Below are positions 9,260 to 17,934 of a stretch of DNA of 64,000 nt, one piece after another. A model generated the notes under the pieces. It was given only the letters and a program-made list of their open reading frames with translations. It ran no database searches and was not told the origin of the DNA. The position numbers and the translations under genes were made by a program. Source of the stretch: Sorangium cellulosum. GTDB taxonomy: Bacteria > Myxococcota_A > Polyangia > Polyangiales > Polyangiaceae. The DNA lies in assembly GCF_004135735.1 (NCBI RefSeq), contig NZ_CP012670.1:3431501-3495500 (forward strand). Reading direction: 5' to 3'. The first letter of the stretch is position 1, and each line of letters starts with the position of its first letter.

Positions 9260-10912
9260 GTGACTTCATCCTCGATGATCGTCCGGCTCCCCGTGCAGTC
9301 TACGCAAGGCTTCGGGAGGTACAGGCTCATCGCAAAGCTAGGGCAGGGAGGGATGGCCGAGGTCTTCCTCGCTGCCCATCGCGGCCCGCTCGGCTTCGAG
9401 AAGCTGGTCGTGATCAAGCGGCTCAAGCCAGGCATCGCGACCGAGCCCGAGGTCAACGCGATGTTCCTCGATGAGGCGAGGCTCGCCGCGCGCCTGAACC
9501 ACCCGAACGTCGTGCAGACGTACGAGTGCGGCCAGATCGACGACCAGTACTACATCGTGATGGAGTACCTGGAGGGGCACTCGCTCGATCGGATCTGCCG
9601 GAAGCTCGACCCGTCGCGGCACCGCGCGATCTACCTGGCGATCCTCTCCGACGCGCTCGCGGGGCTGCACTACGCGCACGACCTGATGGACTTCAACGGG
9701 CAGCCGCTCCACGTGGTCCATCGCGACATCAGCCCGCACAACATCTTCGTCACCTACGACGGGCAGGCGAAGGTCGTCGACTTCGGCATCGCGAAGTGGG
9801 CGACGCGCGACGCGGACACCAGCACCGGCGTCGTGAAGGGCAAGATCCGGTACATGGCGCCCGAGCAGGCCCTCGCGACGACGGTGGATCGCCGCGCCGA
9901 CATCTTCTCGATGGGCCTCATCTTCTGGGAGCTCGTCGTGGGCGAGCGCTTCTGGGGCGAGCTCTCGGACGTGCAGATCCTGCAGCGGCTCACGTTCGGC
10001 GAGATCCCGCAGCTGCGCGAGCGGTGGCCCGCGGCGCCGGACGCGCTCGATCGGATCTGCTCGCGCGCGCTCGCGATGGCGCCCGAGGACCGGTACGCGA
10101 CGGCGGCCCAGATGCGCGAGGACGTCGAGGCGTACCTCGCCACCATGGGGCGGCGCCCGGGCGCGGCGGAGATCGGCCGCCTCATCGGCGAGACGTTCGC
10201 GCACCGGCGCGCCGAGGTGCGCTCCGCCATCAGCGAGCAGCTCGGGCGGCTCCACGCCGGCACGACCGAGGGGCCGGAGGAGTTCGAGGTCCTGCCGGTG
10301 CTCGAGGAGCGCGGCGCCGTGCCGTGGTCTCAGCGGATGCCGGTGTCCCACCACTTCGCCACGCCGCTGCCGGAGGCCGTGCTGCCCGACGAGGAGTCGC
10401 GGGAAGACAGCATCTCGGACCGCAAGACGATCCCCACGATCATGGTCGCCAACAGCGCCCAGGCGAAGCGGCGCAAGGCGCTGTGGACCGCGGCGGCCGC
10501 GGCGGGCTTCGTGGCGCTCGCCGGCGTCGTGTGGGTGGTCGCCATGTTCATCGGCAGGGCGGGCGTCGAGCCCGACGACGGCGACGCGACGACGGTGCCG
10601 CAGGATTCGGTCGCGCAGCCGCCCATCGATCTTCGCCGGTCCGATACGAGCCGCCTCATCGAGCTGCGGATCATCGCCACCCCGCTGGACGCGAAGATCT
10701 ACCTCGACGATGTCGAGCTCCCCTCGAACCCGTTCTTCGCGAGGTTCGAGCGAGACGGCACGGGGCATCGCGTCCGGGTCACGGCCGACGGATACACGCC
10801 CGAGGCGCGCTTCGTGGTCTTCACGCGCGACGAGGTGCTGACCATCAACCTGCGCCCCGTCCAGTCGTCTCCGACCGACAAGCGGCCCAAGCCGGGCGGC
10901 GCCACGAAGTGA
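9260..10912 (+). CDS. Ser/Thr protein kinase with TM helix and PEGA domain
   Basis: A Hanks-type kinase of 550 residues. The catalytic domain spans about residues 20-300: Gly loop GQGGMAEVFLA (28-38), Lys53 in VIKRL, HRDISPHN (154-161), DFG (174-176) and an MAPEQ activation-segment end. All catalytic residues are present and the enzyme is of the RD class, so it should be active. A Ser/Pro-rich linker leads to one transmembrane helix (about 404-430), placing the kinase in the cytoplasm. The extracytoplasmic tail holds a PEGA-type beta domain (about 465-535, IIATPLDAKIYLDD and VTADGYTPEAR). GTG at 9260 is the longest start; ATG at 9275 is an alternative that keeps the whole kinase. It is convergent with the next kinase. 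PEGA tails are common on myxobacterial kinases and may sense the envelope; substrates are unknown. Confidence 0.93.
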   Translation: MTSSSMIVRLPVQSTQGFGRYRLIAKLGQGGMAEVFLAAHRGPLGFEKLVVIKRLKPGIATEPEVNAMFLDEARLAARLNHPNVVQTYECGQIDDQYYIVMEYLEGHSLDRICRKLDPSRHRAIYLAILSDALAGLHYAHDLMDFNGQPLHVVHRDISPHNIFVTYDGQAKVVDFGIAKWATRDADTSTGVVKGKIRYMAPEQALATTVDRRADIFSMGLIFWELVVGERFWGELSDVQILQRLTFGEIPQLRERWPAAPDALDRICSRALAMAPEDRYATAAQMREDVEAYLATMGRRPGAAEIGRLIGETFAHRRAEVRSAISEQLGRLHAGTTEGPEEFEVLPVLEERGAVPWSQRMPVSHHFATPLPEAVLPDEESREDSISDRKTIPTIMVANSAQAKRRKALWTAAAAAGFVALAGVVWVVAMFIGRAGVEPDDGDATTVPQDSVAQPPIDLRRSDTSRLIELRIIATPLDAKIYLDDVELPSNPFFARFERDGTGHRVRVTADGYTPEARFVVFTRDEVLTINLRPVQSSPTDKRPKPGGATK

Positions 10913-10919
10913 GGGGCCG

Positions 10920-10957
10920 GCCGGGCCCTCGCCCGGCGTGCCCCGCCACCCGGCGGG
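10920..10957. terminator. Two tandem hairpins between convergent kinase genes
   Basis: The 45-bp gap between the two convergent stop codons holds two perfect GC hairpins: 10920-10937 (GCCGGGC, loop CCTC, GCCCGGC) and 10942-10957 (CCCGCC, loop ACCC, GGCGGG). Being symmetric, they could end transcription from both sides. No T-run is present. Confidence 0.5.
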
Positions 10958-13900
10958 TCACGCCTTGCTGTTGAGCATCGCCTCGATCTGCGGCGGCACG
11001 CAGCCGTAGGCCTCGGCGGCGGCGAGCATCGCCGAGTTCTGCGGCAGGTTGAGCAGGAACGAGCTCGCGTAGGGCGTCCCCTCCAGGCCCTTCAGCCGGC
11101 GCAGGAGCGGCGGCATCGCGCGCTCCATCGCGCCCCGCGCGCCCTGCAGATCGCCCATGTCCACGCAGGCGTCGTGGAGCGCGAGGTAGATCGGCGCCTC
11201 GTTGAGCAGGCTCGGCGCGCCGGCCTCGACCAGGGCCGCCGCCTCCCGCGCGATCTCCTTGGCCAGCTCGGCGTTGCCGAAGCGGCGCTCCGCCTCGGCG
11301 CAGAACCCGAGCGCCACGGGCAGGACGTCGCGGTTCTCCGTCACCCGGTAGGCGTCGGTCGCCTTCTTGAGCAGCGAGCGGGCCCGCGCGAGGCCCGACG
11401 ACTCGGCGCGCAGGAGCTCGCAGCCCCGGTAGAACAGGATGCCGAGCGTCACCCGGTCGCGCACGACCCACAGGCTCCCCGCGGCCTCGTCGGCGCTCGC
11501 GCGCGGCTCCGCCAGCACGGCGTCGAGCCGCGGCTCGGGGCCGAACGTCGCCGCCCAGCAGAGCAGGATCATCTGCCCGTGCCGCACCGCCCCGGAGCTG
11601 CCGATCGCCTCCGCCGTGGCGATGCCCCCCTCGATCTCCTGGAGGGCCTCCTCCCGGGCGCCGATCGTCGTGAGCGCGAAGCCGACGTTCATCGTCAGCA
11701 TCGCCTCGCGCTCCTGGAGCCCCGCGCGCCGCGCGGCCCGCGCCGCGTTCCGGCGCGCCTCCAGCGCCGCGGCGGGCTCGCCCCGCGTCTGGTGCGCCAC
11801 CGCGCGCGTCTGCCACGCGTCCACCGCCGCCCAGACGAGGCCCCGCCGCGCCGCGAGGTCGAGCAGGTGCGCGGCCTCCTGCTCGGCCATCGCGAGCTGC
11901 CCGGCGAACGCGTGGACCTGCGCCAGCGTGGCCGAGCACTGGGCCTCCTCCTCGACGAGATCGATCGCCCGCGCGCGGTCGCGCAGCGCCGTCAGGCGCC
12001 CCTCCAGGTCGATCCCCGAGCCGCACGCGTGATCGTAGCGGGCGCGGGCGGTCAGGGTGCGGAGCTCGCTCGCCTCGTCGAAGACGCTCTCGCCCATCGC
12101 CCGGATCGCCGAGTCCCGCTCGGGCGAGCGCGCGTCGAGCCGCGAGTACGCCTCCTCGAGCAGGACCGCGCGGGCGAAGGCCGTCGGCTTGTCCGTGGCG
12201 AACACGAGCGCGCGGTCGGCCATCGTGACCGCGTCGCGGAGCGAGTTCGTCGCGAGGGCGCGCCGCGCCGCGGCCTCCCAGCGGATCGCGGCCTCCTCGT
12301 GCTCGCCGCCGAGATCGAAGTGCTGCGCCACCGTCGCGCTGTCCTCGCCGAGCCGGTCGAGCCAGCGCGCGGCCGCGGCGTGCAGCTTCTTCCGGAGCTC
12401 CTCGCTGGCGGAGGCGTACGCGACGTCGCGGACGAGCGCGTGCTTGAACAGGAACTCGCGCGCGCCCGCGAAGCGCGACGCGGGCTGCTCGACCAGGAGC
12501 TCCGCGGCGATGAGCTTCTTCAGCGCCGCCTCCGGATCGGCCACCCCGACCTCGGCGAGCCCCACGTCCCAGACCGACAGGCCGAACACGCTCATCCGGA
12601 CGACCGCCTCGCGCGTGCCCTCGTCGAGCGCGTCGAGGCTCACCTGGATCGCCGCCTCGATGGTCGGCGCCGTGGCCGCGTCCTTGCCGGAGGCGATGAC
12701 CCGCGCGAGCTCCTCGGCGAAGAGCGGCGAGCCGGCCGCCTGCTGCGCGACGCGATCGAGCGTCGCCTCGTCGAACGGCCGCGCGGCCGCGCCGAACACG
12801 GCCCGCGCGATCTCGCGCGTGGCGCGGCGCGCGATCGGCCTGAGCTCCACGCGCACGTGGTCGCGGCCGGTGAAGCGCTGGCCCTGGTCGCGCCAGAACG
12901 CCGGGCGCACCAGGAGCAGGATGAAGAGCGCCCTGCCCGTCGCCCGCCCGAGGAGGTGATCGAGCCACGCGACGCTCTCCGGGTCGGCCCACTGCGCGTC
13001 CTCGACGAGCAGCGCGCACGGCTCGATCGAGGCGGCGCCGACGGCGACCTCGGTCATCGAGAGGTACAGCGCGTCGCGCGCGCCGCGCAGGTCGATGCCG
13101 TCGGGGAACGGCTGGTTCGCGAGCAGGCGCGCGAGCAGCCCGCCGTCGCCGTGGAGCAGCCGCCGCGCGCGCACCGCCTCGTCGGCCTGCTCCAGCGACA
13201 CGCCCTTCGGCAGGCCCATGAGCACGCGCAGCGCGTCGGTCGCGACGCCGAGCGCCTGCGCCCGGCCGAACGACTCGCAGCGCAGCTGGACGCGCCGCGG
13301 CGGATCCGGGCGATCCGCGATGCGGGCGATGAACTCGCGCGCGAGCCGGCTCTTGCCGATCCCCGGCGGCCCCGAGATGGTCGCGACGACCGGCGTCCGG
13401 TCCTCCACGCAGCGGTCGAACGCCGCGACGGTGGTGATGAGCTCCGCGTCCCGCCCCACGAACGGCGTCTGCGCGTCGGGCCGCTTCGCCGCGCGCGCCA
13501 CCACGAGCCGGGCGCCGCTCGAGAGCGGCTCGCACGTGAAGCGCCCGCGGGACAGCTCCACCGTGGTCGCGTCCGCGAGCGCCCGGCCGGGGCGCGCCTC
13601 GCGCGCGAGCGCGACGGCGCGGTCGACGACCTCGCCGGCCGAGCGCGTCCTGTCGACGCGCATGCGGCCGGAGGCGACGCCGACGCGGCCGCCGCGGCCG
13701 CCGAGCGCGAGGGCGAGCTCGAGGGCGCGGGACGCCTCGTCCCCGTGGGCCTGGCGCACGCCGAGGTGGGCGACGACCGAGTCGGTGCCGAGCGGCAGCG
13801 CGTCGGCCCCGCGGCGCCGGAGCGCCTCGAGCTCCCGCTGCCGCTCCTCGCCGGCGGCCACGTGCAGCGCCACGATCGTGGTCACGAGCCGCGTGCCCAT

Positions 13901-14842
13901 CACGCCCGGCGGGTTGTCGCTCACGCGCAGCGGCGACGGGGTGGGCAGGTACGGCTCGCGCAGGAGCGCCTCGAGCGTCCGCGCCACCTCGCGCGCCGAG
14001 CTCGGCCGCTGGTCCCGGTCGGCTAGCAAGAGGGCATGGATGAGGTCGTCGAGGGCCGGCGGCACGTCGAGCAGGAACTCCGAGAGGCGCGGCGCGGGCG
14101 TCGTCGCCAGGCGGACGAGGGTCGCCATCGACGTCGGCCCCATGTGCGGCGGCCGGCCCGCGACCAGCTCGAACAGCGTCGCCCCGAGCGAGTAGAGATC
14201 GCTCCGCGCGTCCACGGTCGCGTCGCCGCGCGCCTGCTCCGGCGCCATGTACGCCGGCGTGCCGACCAGGCCGCCCGCGTCGCTCATGAGCACGACCTCC
14301 TTCGACGCGGCCACCCCGAAGTCGACGAGCTTGATCCGGAGCGCGCCGCCTGGCGGGGCGTGCAGGAGGAGGATGTTGGATGGCTTGATGTCGCGGTGGA
14401 CGACGCCGGCGTCGTGCGCGGCCGCGAGCGCGCTCGCCACCTGCCGCCCGACCTCGAGCGCCTCGCGCAGCGAGAGCGGCGCTCGCCGCTGGCGCGCGGC
14501 CAGGTCCTCGCCGTCGAGCCACTCCATCGCGACGTAGGTCGCCCCCTCCTCGATCCGCCGCCCCTCCGCGTCCGACGCGCCCGACTCCAGCGTGCCGAAC
14601 GCCGCGACCCGCACGATCCCCGGATGATCGAGCTCTGACAGGAGCTGCCCCTCGCGGGACAGCCGGGCCTGGCCCTCGGCGTCGACGCCGCTCGCCGTGA
14701 TGATCTTCAGCGCCACGTACCGCTCGGTCTGCGTATCGAACGCGCGGTGCACGGTGCCGATCCCCCCGCGGCCGACCTCGCGCTCGATGCGGAACCGGCC
14801 TGCCATGAGCGGTGCTGCGGGCTGGATGCGCGCGGAGTTCAT
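10958..14842 (-). CDS. Ser/Thr kinase - cyclase-like - AAA ATPase fusion
   Basis: A protein of 1294 residues with the layout of large kinase/ATPase signalling proteins. The N-terminal kinase (about 15-290) has Gly loop VGRGGIGTVHRA, Lys46, HRDIKPSN (149-156) and DFG (174-176), so it looks active. Residues about 320-455 align by eye with a class III nucleotidyl cyclase fold (GRVGVASGRM, then EVVDRAVALAREARPG), but every metal and catalytic residue is gone. A STAND/AAA-type NTPase follows: FVGRDAEL near 460, Walker A GPPGIGKSRLAREF near 490 and a Walker B ALLVEDAQWADP. The C-terminal ~500 residues are TPR-like helices rich in A/E/R. ATG at 14842 is used; ATG 12 codons later (MAGRFRIE) is possible. 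No membrane helix was seen. The function is presumably ligand- or partner-gated kinase signalling; the target is unknown. Confidence 0.9.
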   Translation of the reverse strand: MNSARIQPAAPLMAGRFRIEREVGRGGIGTVHRAFDTQTERYVALKIITASGVDAEGQARLSREGQLLSELDHPGIVRVAAFGTLESGASDAEGRRIEEGATYVAMEWLDGEDLAARQRRAPLSLREALEVGRQVASALAAAHDAGVVHRDIKPSNILLLHAPPGGALRIKLVDFGVAASKEVVLMSDAGGLVGTPAYMAPEQARGDATVDARSDLYSLGATLFELVAGRPPHMGPTSMATLVRLATTPAPRLSEFLLDVPPALDDLIHALLLADRDQRPSSAREVARTLEALLREPYLPTPSPLRVSDNPPGVMGTRLVTTIVALHVAAGEERQRELEALRRRGADALPLGTDSVVAHLGVRQAHGDEASRALELALALGGRGGRVGVASGRMRVDRTRSAGEVVDRAVALAREARPGRALADATTVELSRGRFTCEPLSSGARLVVARAAKRPDAQTPFVGRDAELITTVAAFDRCVEDRTPVVATISGPPGIGKSRLAREFIARIADRPDPPRRVQLRCESFGRAQALGVATDALRVLMGLPKGVSLEQADEAVRARRLLHGDGGLLARLLANQPFPDGIDLRGARDALYLSMTEVAVGAASIEPCALLVEDAQWADPESVAWLDHLLGRATGRALFILLLVRPAFWRDQGQRFTGRDHVRVELRPIARRATREIARAVFGAAARPFDEATLDRVAQQAAGSPLFAEELARVIASGKDAATAPTIEAAIQVSLDALDEGTREAVVRMSVFGLSVWDVGLAEVGVADPEAALKKLIAAELLVEQPASRFAGAREFLFKHALVRDVAYASASEELRKKLHAAAARWLDRLGEDSATVAQHFDLGGEHEEAAIRWEAAARRALATNSLRDAVTMADRALVFATDKPTAFARAVLLEEAYSRLDARSPERDSAIRAMGESVFDEASELRTLTARARYDHACGSGIDLEGRLTALRDRARAIDLVEEEAQCSATLAQVHAFAGQLAMAEQEAAHLLDLAARRGLVWAAVDAWQTRAVAHQTRGEPAAALEARRNAARAARRAGLQEREAMLTMNVGFALTTIGAREEALQEIEGGIATAEAIGSSGAVRHGQMILLCWAATFGPEPRLDAVLAEPRASADEAAGSLWVVRDRVTLGILFYRGCELLRAESSGLARARSLLKKATDAYRVTENRDVLPVALGFCAEAERRFGNAELAKEIAREAAALVEAGAPSLLNEAPIYLALHDACVDMGDLQGARGAMERAMPPLLRRLKGLEGTPYASSFLLNLPQNSAMLAAAEAYGCVPPQIEAMLNSKA

Positions 14843-15445
14843 GCGCTAGCCGAGGTGATGCACGGTGAGACGATGGGCGCCGAGGGCGCCCGGGTGCGGC
14901 GCGCGCGGTGGACAGGCGGCCTCGAGGCGCCGGGCCGGGCGGGCCTGCGGTGTTCCGACAGGGCGCATTCGCCACGAGATTACGCTGTCGTCCCTGGCAG
15001 TTCCAGTGTCGCGGTCACGCTGCGGCGCGCCGAACCACCTCGCTCGGGGCTGCCTCGCCGCCTCTTGCCCTGTCCCGGCGGCGGGGCACCCCGGGCGCTC
15101 CCCGCCGAGGCATGCGTGCGGGCGAGCCCCTTGCGTCGCTGGCCAGCACGTCAGCCCCTTCCGGTGCGCGCCGCAGGTGCGCCACCACCGGTCCTGTCAC
15201 CGCCTTGACGGATCCGATGCGTCCTCTTACGGTCTGCGTCCCGTTGTCATCATGGCGCGACATCTCGCTCAACGACGCCTCCCACCGCGATCGCCTCATC
15301 GGGAAGGGATCCGGGGCAGAGGCCCTGGACGAGATGGGCAGGTGACCGGGCCGACCCGGGGGGCTCGGCTGGACGCGTCGAGCCGGGCTGCTGCGAGGCG
15401 GGCACCCGCGTGCTCGGCCCCGCGCTGACGTCGGGGAGCCACGGC
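14843..15445. other. Intergenic region between divergent genes
   Basis: About 600 bases separate the divergent kinase-ATPase gene and the unknown gene at 15446. I see no credible gene: the open frames are Arg/Ala/Pro-rich products of GC-rich shadow reading. Promoters for both flanking genes must lie here, but no clear -35/-10 pair or operator can be defined by eye. Confidence 0.4.
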
Positions 15446-16972
15446 ATGCTCGATCGCGTCGCCGTCCACCAGACCCGGCTGCGCACGCCGGGCCTCGGCC
15501 TCGACGCCAAGGGCGTCGCGCTCGGGGCCAAGGGGCTCGTCCTGCTGCCGTCGATCGATCGGCTCGTCGCGTTCCTCGCGCTCTACACGCGGCAGGGGTC
15601 GCTCGCGGACATCCTCCGCTCGCTCGTGGTCGAGGTCGTGCGATCGAAGCTGGGCGCCCGCGAGGTCACGCTCGCCTTCGCGGCGGAGAGCAGCGACCGG
15701 CTCGATCGCGTGGCCGAGGTGGCCCGGCTCGCGGGCGGATACTGCTTCACCGGGACGAGCCGCCACTTCGTCCAGTACCGCGACGCGGCCGCGCCGTTCG
15801 GGTACGACATCCCGCAGATCCTGCCGAGCGACGCGGCGCTCTCGCTCTACCACAACGCCTTCTCGCAGACGTACGACGTCGAGCGGCGCCTCGACGTGCG
15901 CGGGCTGCTCCTCCGGCTGGAGCCGCACCTCGATCCTGCGGCCGGGCGCGAGCCTGGCCCGCGCTGGATCGTGGCGGAGTCGGGGCTCGGCCCCGCGCTG
16001 ATCCGCTACTTCTCCCGGAGCAACGTCGAGGCCGAGGTGGGCCTCGCCGAGTGGCCGCCCGAGTCGAGCTTCGATGACGCCCCGGTCCTGCGGTACCTCT
16101 TCCGCGTGCCGGCGGTCCCCGAGCGGATGGTCCCGCTGCTGACGAGCACGCCGGGCCTCGGGTACTTCATCCCGGTCGCGCCGGGCGTCGCGGTGGAGGT
16201 CGGGTACCGGCACCCGGTCAACCTCCGCGCTTGCCCGGTGTTCAGCGAGGCGGGCCTCGTGCTCTTCCGCGGCGGGGGGCGCGAGGTCCTGGAGGTCCCG
16301 AAGCTGCCGGCGATGGGGGACGTGTCCGCCTTCGCGCGGATCGAGCTCGGTCGAGAGCCCGCCGTCGCCCGGGTGACGCCGGAGGCCCTGCGCCCCGAGT
16401 CCGTCGTGCTGTCGCTCCGCCTCGTCCCGAGCTCCGAGCCGTGGCGGACGGTCACGGCGTCGTGGATCCGGCCGGAGGAGATGCGGCTCCTGCGTCACGT
16501 CGCCTACGCGCTCGGCCCCGACACCCTGCGCCGCGCCCGCGTCGCCTTCACGGCGGCGGGCGCCTTCCTCCGCCATCCGACCGGCGTCGAGGGCATCCCG
16601 GTCGGCGAGTTCTTCCGGGAGGTCCACGCGGGCCTGTACATCCCCGCGGGCTACGACGCCGTGCCCGCGGTCGCGCCCAGCGTGCTGTTCCGCGCGCTGG
16701 GCGCGCCGGCCGGGCAGGCGCTGTTCATCGGGCGCGACGGGCAGGCCATCGGCGTGCCCGAGGAGGCGTTCGTCTCGCTGGAGACGGCGCTCCTCGAGGC
16801 GCAGCGATGGTCGCCGGTCGACGTGGTGTCCATCGACCTCACGGCCTCGCTGGCCACCGAGCTCCCCGAGGTCGTCCTCGGCGGCGTCGGCATCCGGCCG
16901 CTGCGCGACCTCGCCCCCTCCGACGCGGCGGCCGAGCCGAAGGCGCTCCCGCCGGGCCCTGGCCGTCCATGA
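15446..16972 (+). CDS. Conserved-looking protein of unknown function, first gene of coupled pair
   Basis: A 508-residue protein I do not recognise. ATG at 15446 is preferred because GGGGAG stands 8 bases upstream; GTG at 15410 would add 12 residues. The sequence is a well-ordered mix of alpha and beta, with few low-complexity stretches, no signal peptide, no convincing membrane helix and no catalytic signature. Features include GLVLLPSIDRLVAFLALY near the N-terminus, a central RYFSRSNVEAEVGLAEW and a C-terminal region with AGLYIPAGYDAVPAV and an FIGRDGQAIGVP strand pair. The tail is Pro/Ala-rich. Its stop overlaps the next start as ATGA (16969-16972), so both products are almost certainly made together. 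The style recalls uncharacterised components of bacterial ternary (FtsH or MoxR/vWA) conflict systems, but no partner gene is nearby and this is only a hypothesis. Confidence 0.8.
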   Translation: MLDRVAVHQTRLRTPGLGLDAKGVALGAKGLVLLPSIDRLVAFLALYTRQGSLADILRSLVVEVVRSKLGAREVTLAFAAESSDRLDRVAEVARLAGGYCFTGTSRHFVQYRDAAAPFGYDIPQILPSDAALSLYHNAFSQTYDVERRLDVRGLLLRLEPHLDPAAGREPGPRWIVAESGLGPALIRYFSRSNVEAEVGLAEWPPESSFDDAPVLRYLFRVPAVPERMVPLLTSTPGLGYFIPVAPGVAVEVGYRHPVNLRACPVFSEAGLVLFRGGGREVLEVPKLPAMGDVSAFARIELGREPAVARVTPEALRPESVVLSLRLVPSSEPWRTVTASWIRPEEMRLLRHVAYALGPDTLRRARVAFTAAGAFLRHPTGVEGIPVGEFFREVHAGLYIPAGYDAVPAVAPSVLFRALGAPAGQALFIGRDGQAIGVPEEAFVSLETALLEAQRWSPVDVVSIDLTASLATELPEVVLGGVGIRPLRDLAPSDAAAEPKALPPGPGRP

Positions 16973-17877
16973 CCCGGCCCGAGGCCATCGCCGAGCGCCT
17001 CTCGGAGCTCCAGGTGAACGTGCTCGCGCCGCTGGTCCTCGGCGGCCCGCTCTGCCCGGTGCGCCCGTTCGGGGTCCGGCTCGCGCTCCTGCTCGGCGAG
17101 GGCGTGCCGGCGCTCGATCCCGACCTCGGCGCCCACATCGACGTGGTGCGCGTCCGGGTCGCCCGCCTCGTCGCCCCGGTCGACGCGCTCCCGGAGCTCG
17201 CCTCGGCCGACTGGGCGCTCGCGGCCGCGCTGAACGACCTGCTCCAGCTCACCAACCACGAGCTCGCCGGGCCGCTGACGCGGAGCCGCTATCCGCGCCT
17301 GCTCGCGAGCGTCCGCGATCTCTGCGAGCTCGTGCCGGCGCCGCCGGACGTCGCGACCGCGCTCGCGCGGCACGCGACGTTCGCGCGCGTGCTCGAGTGC
17401 TTCCGCACGGACGCGCACGTCTCGTGGTGGACGGGGAGCGCGAGCTTTCGCGGCCAGCGCCCGCCCGCGCGGCTGCTCCTGTGGCGGCGGCTGCGCAACG
17501 TCGAGGTGGAGACCCGGCGCGTCGGCCTCGCCGAGATGGGCCAGGGCATCCCAGGGCTCTCGCCCGAGGACTACGCCGACGCGCTCGCGCTCTTTCTGAC
17601 GCGCACGCCGCTCACGGATCTCGCGACCGCCACGCGCACGAGCCCGCCGTTCGCGTGGTCGGCCTCGACGCTCTCGGTCGTCGCGGCCCCCCCCGGCCGG
17701 AGGCTCGCCTACCGCGTGATGCTGCGCCAGCCCCACGACCTCGTCGTCGCGACGCTCGCCCGCGCCGCGACGGAGGTCCCGCTCCGGTTCGGCCAGGCCA
17801 GGGCGCTCTCCGAGTCGTTCGCCAGCGAGGTCGCCGCGGGGATCAAGCTGCTCGGCGAGCGCTCCGGGGCCGCGTGA
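16969..17877 (+). CDS. Unknown protein coupled to the 15446 gene
   Basis: A 302-residue protein of unknown function. Its ATG overlaps the upstream TGA (ATGA), implying translational coupling and probably a shared complex. The frame stays open several hundred bases upstream, but that part lies on top of the upstream gene in another frame and is a shadow. The predicted protein is mostly helical, with no signal peptide or membrane helix. Recognisable local features are HVSWWTGSASFRGQ around residue 145, a basic LLLWRRLRNVEVETRRVGLAEMG helix-strand segment, and a C-terminal GQARALSESFASEVAAGIKLL helix. No enzymatic motif was found. Confidence 0.78.
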   Translation: MTRPEAIAERLSELQVNVLAPLVLGGPLCPVRPFGVRLALLLGEGVPALDPDLGAHIDVVRVRVARLVAPVDALPELASADWALAAALNDLLQLTNHELAGPLTRSRYPRLLASVRDLCELVPAPPDVATALARHATFARVLECFRTDAHVSWWTGSASFRGQRPPARLLLWRRLRNVEVETRRVGLAEMGQGIPGLSPEDYADALALFLTRTPLTDLATATRTSPPFAWSASTLSVVAAPPGRRLAYRVMLRQPHDLVVATLARAATEVPLRFGQARALSESFASEVAAGIKLLGERSGAA

Positions 17878-17934
17878 TCCGCGCGGCGGCCTCGATCCCG
17901 GGCGCGGCGCGGCTTTGATCGGTGGAAATGAAGC

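Noticed and set aside
11174..14026. 950-residue plus-strand frame
   Set aside because: Shadow of the 10958 kinase-ATPase gene, whose frame has all kinase and ATPase motifs.
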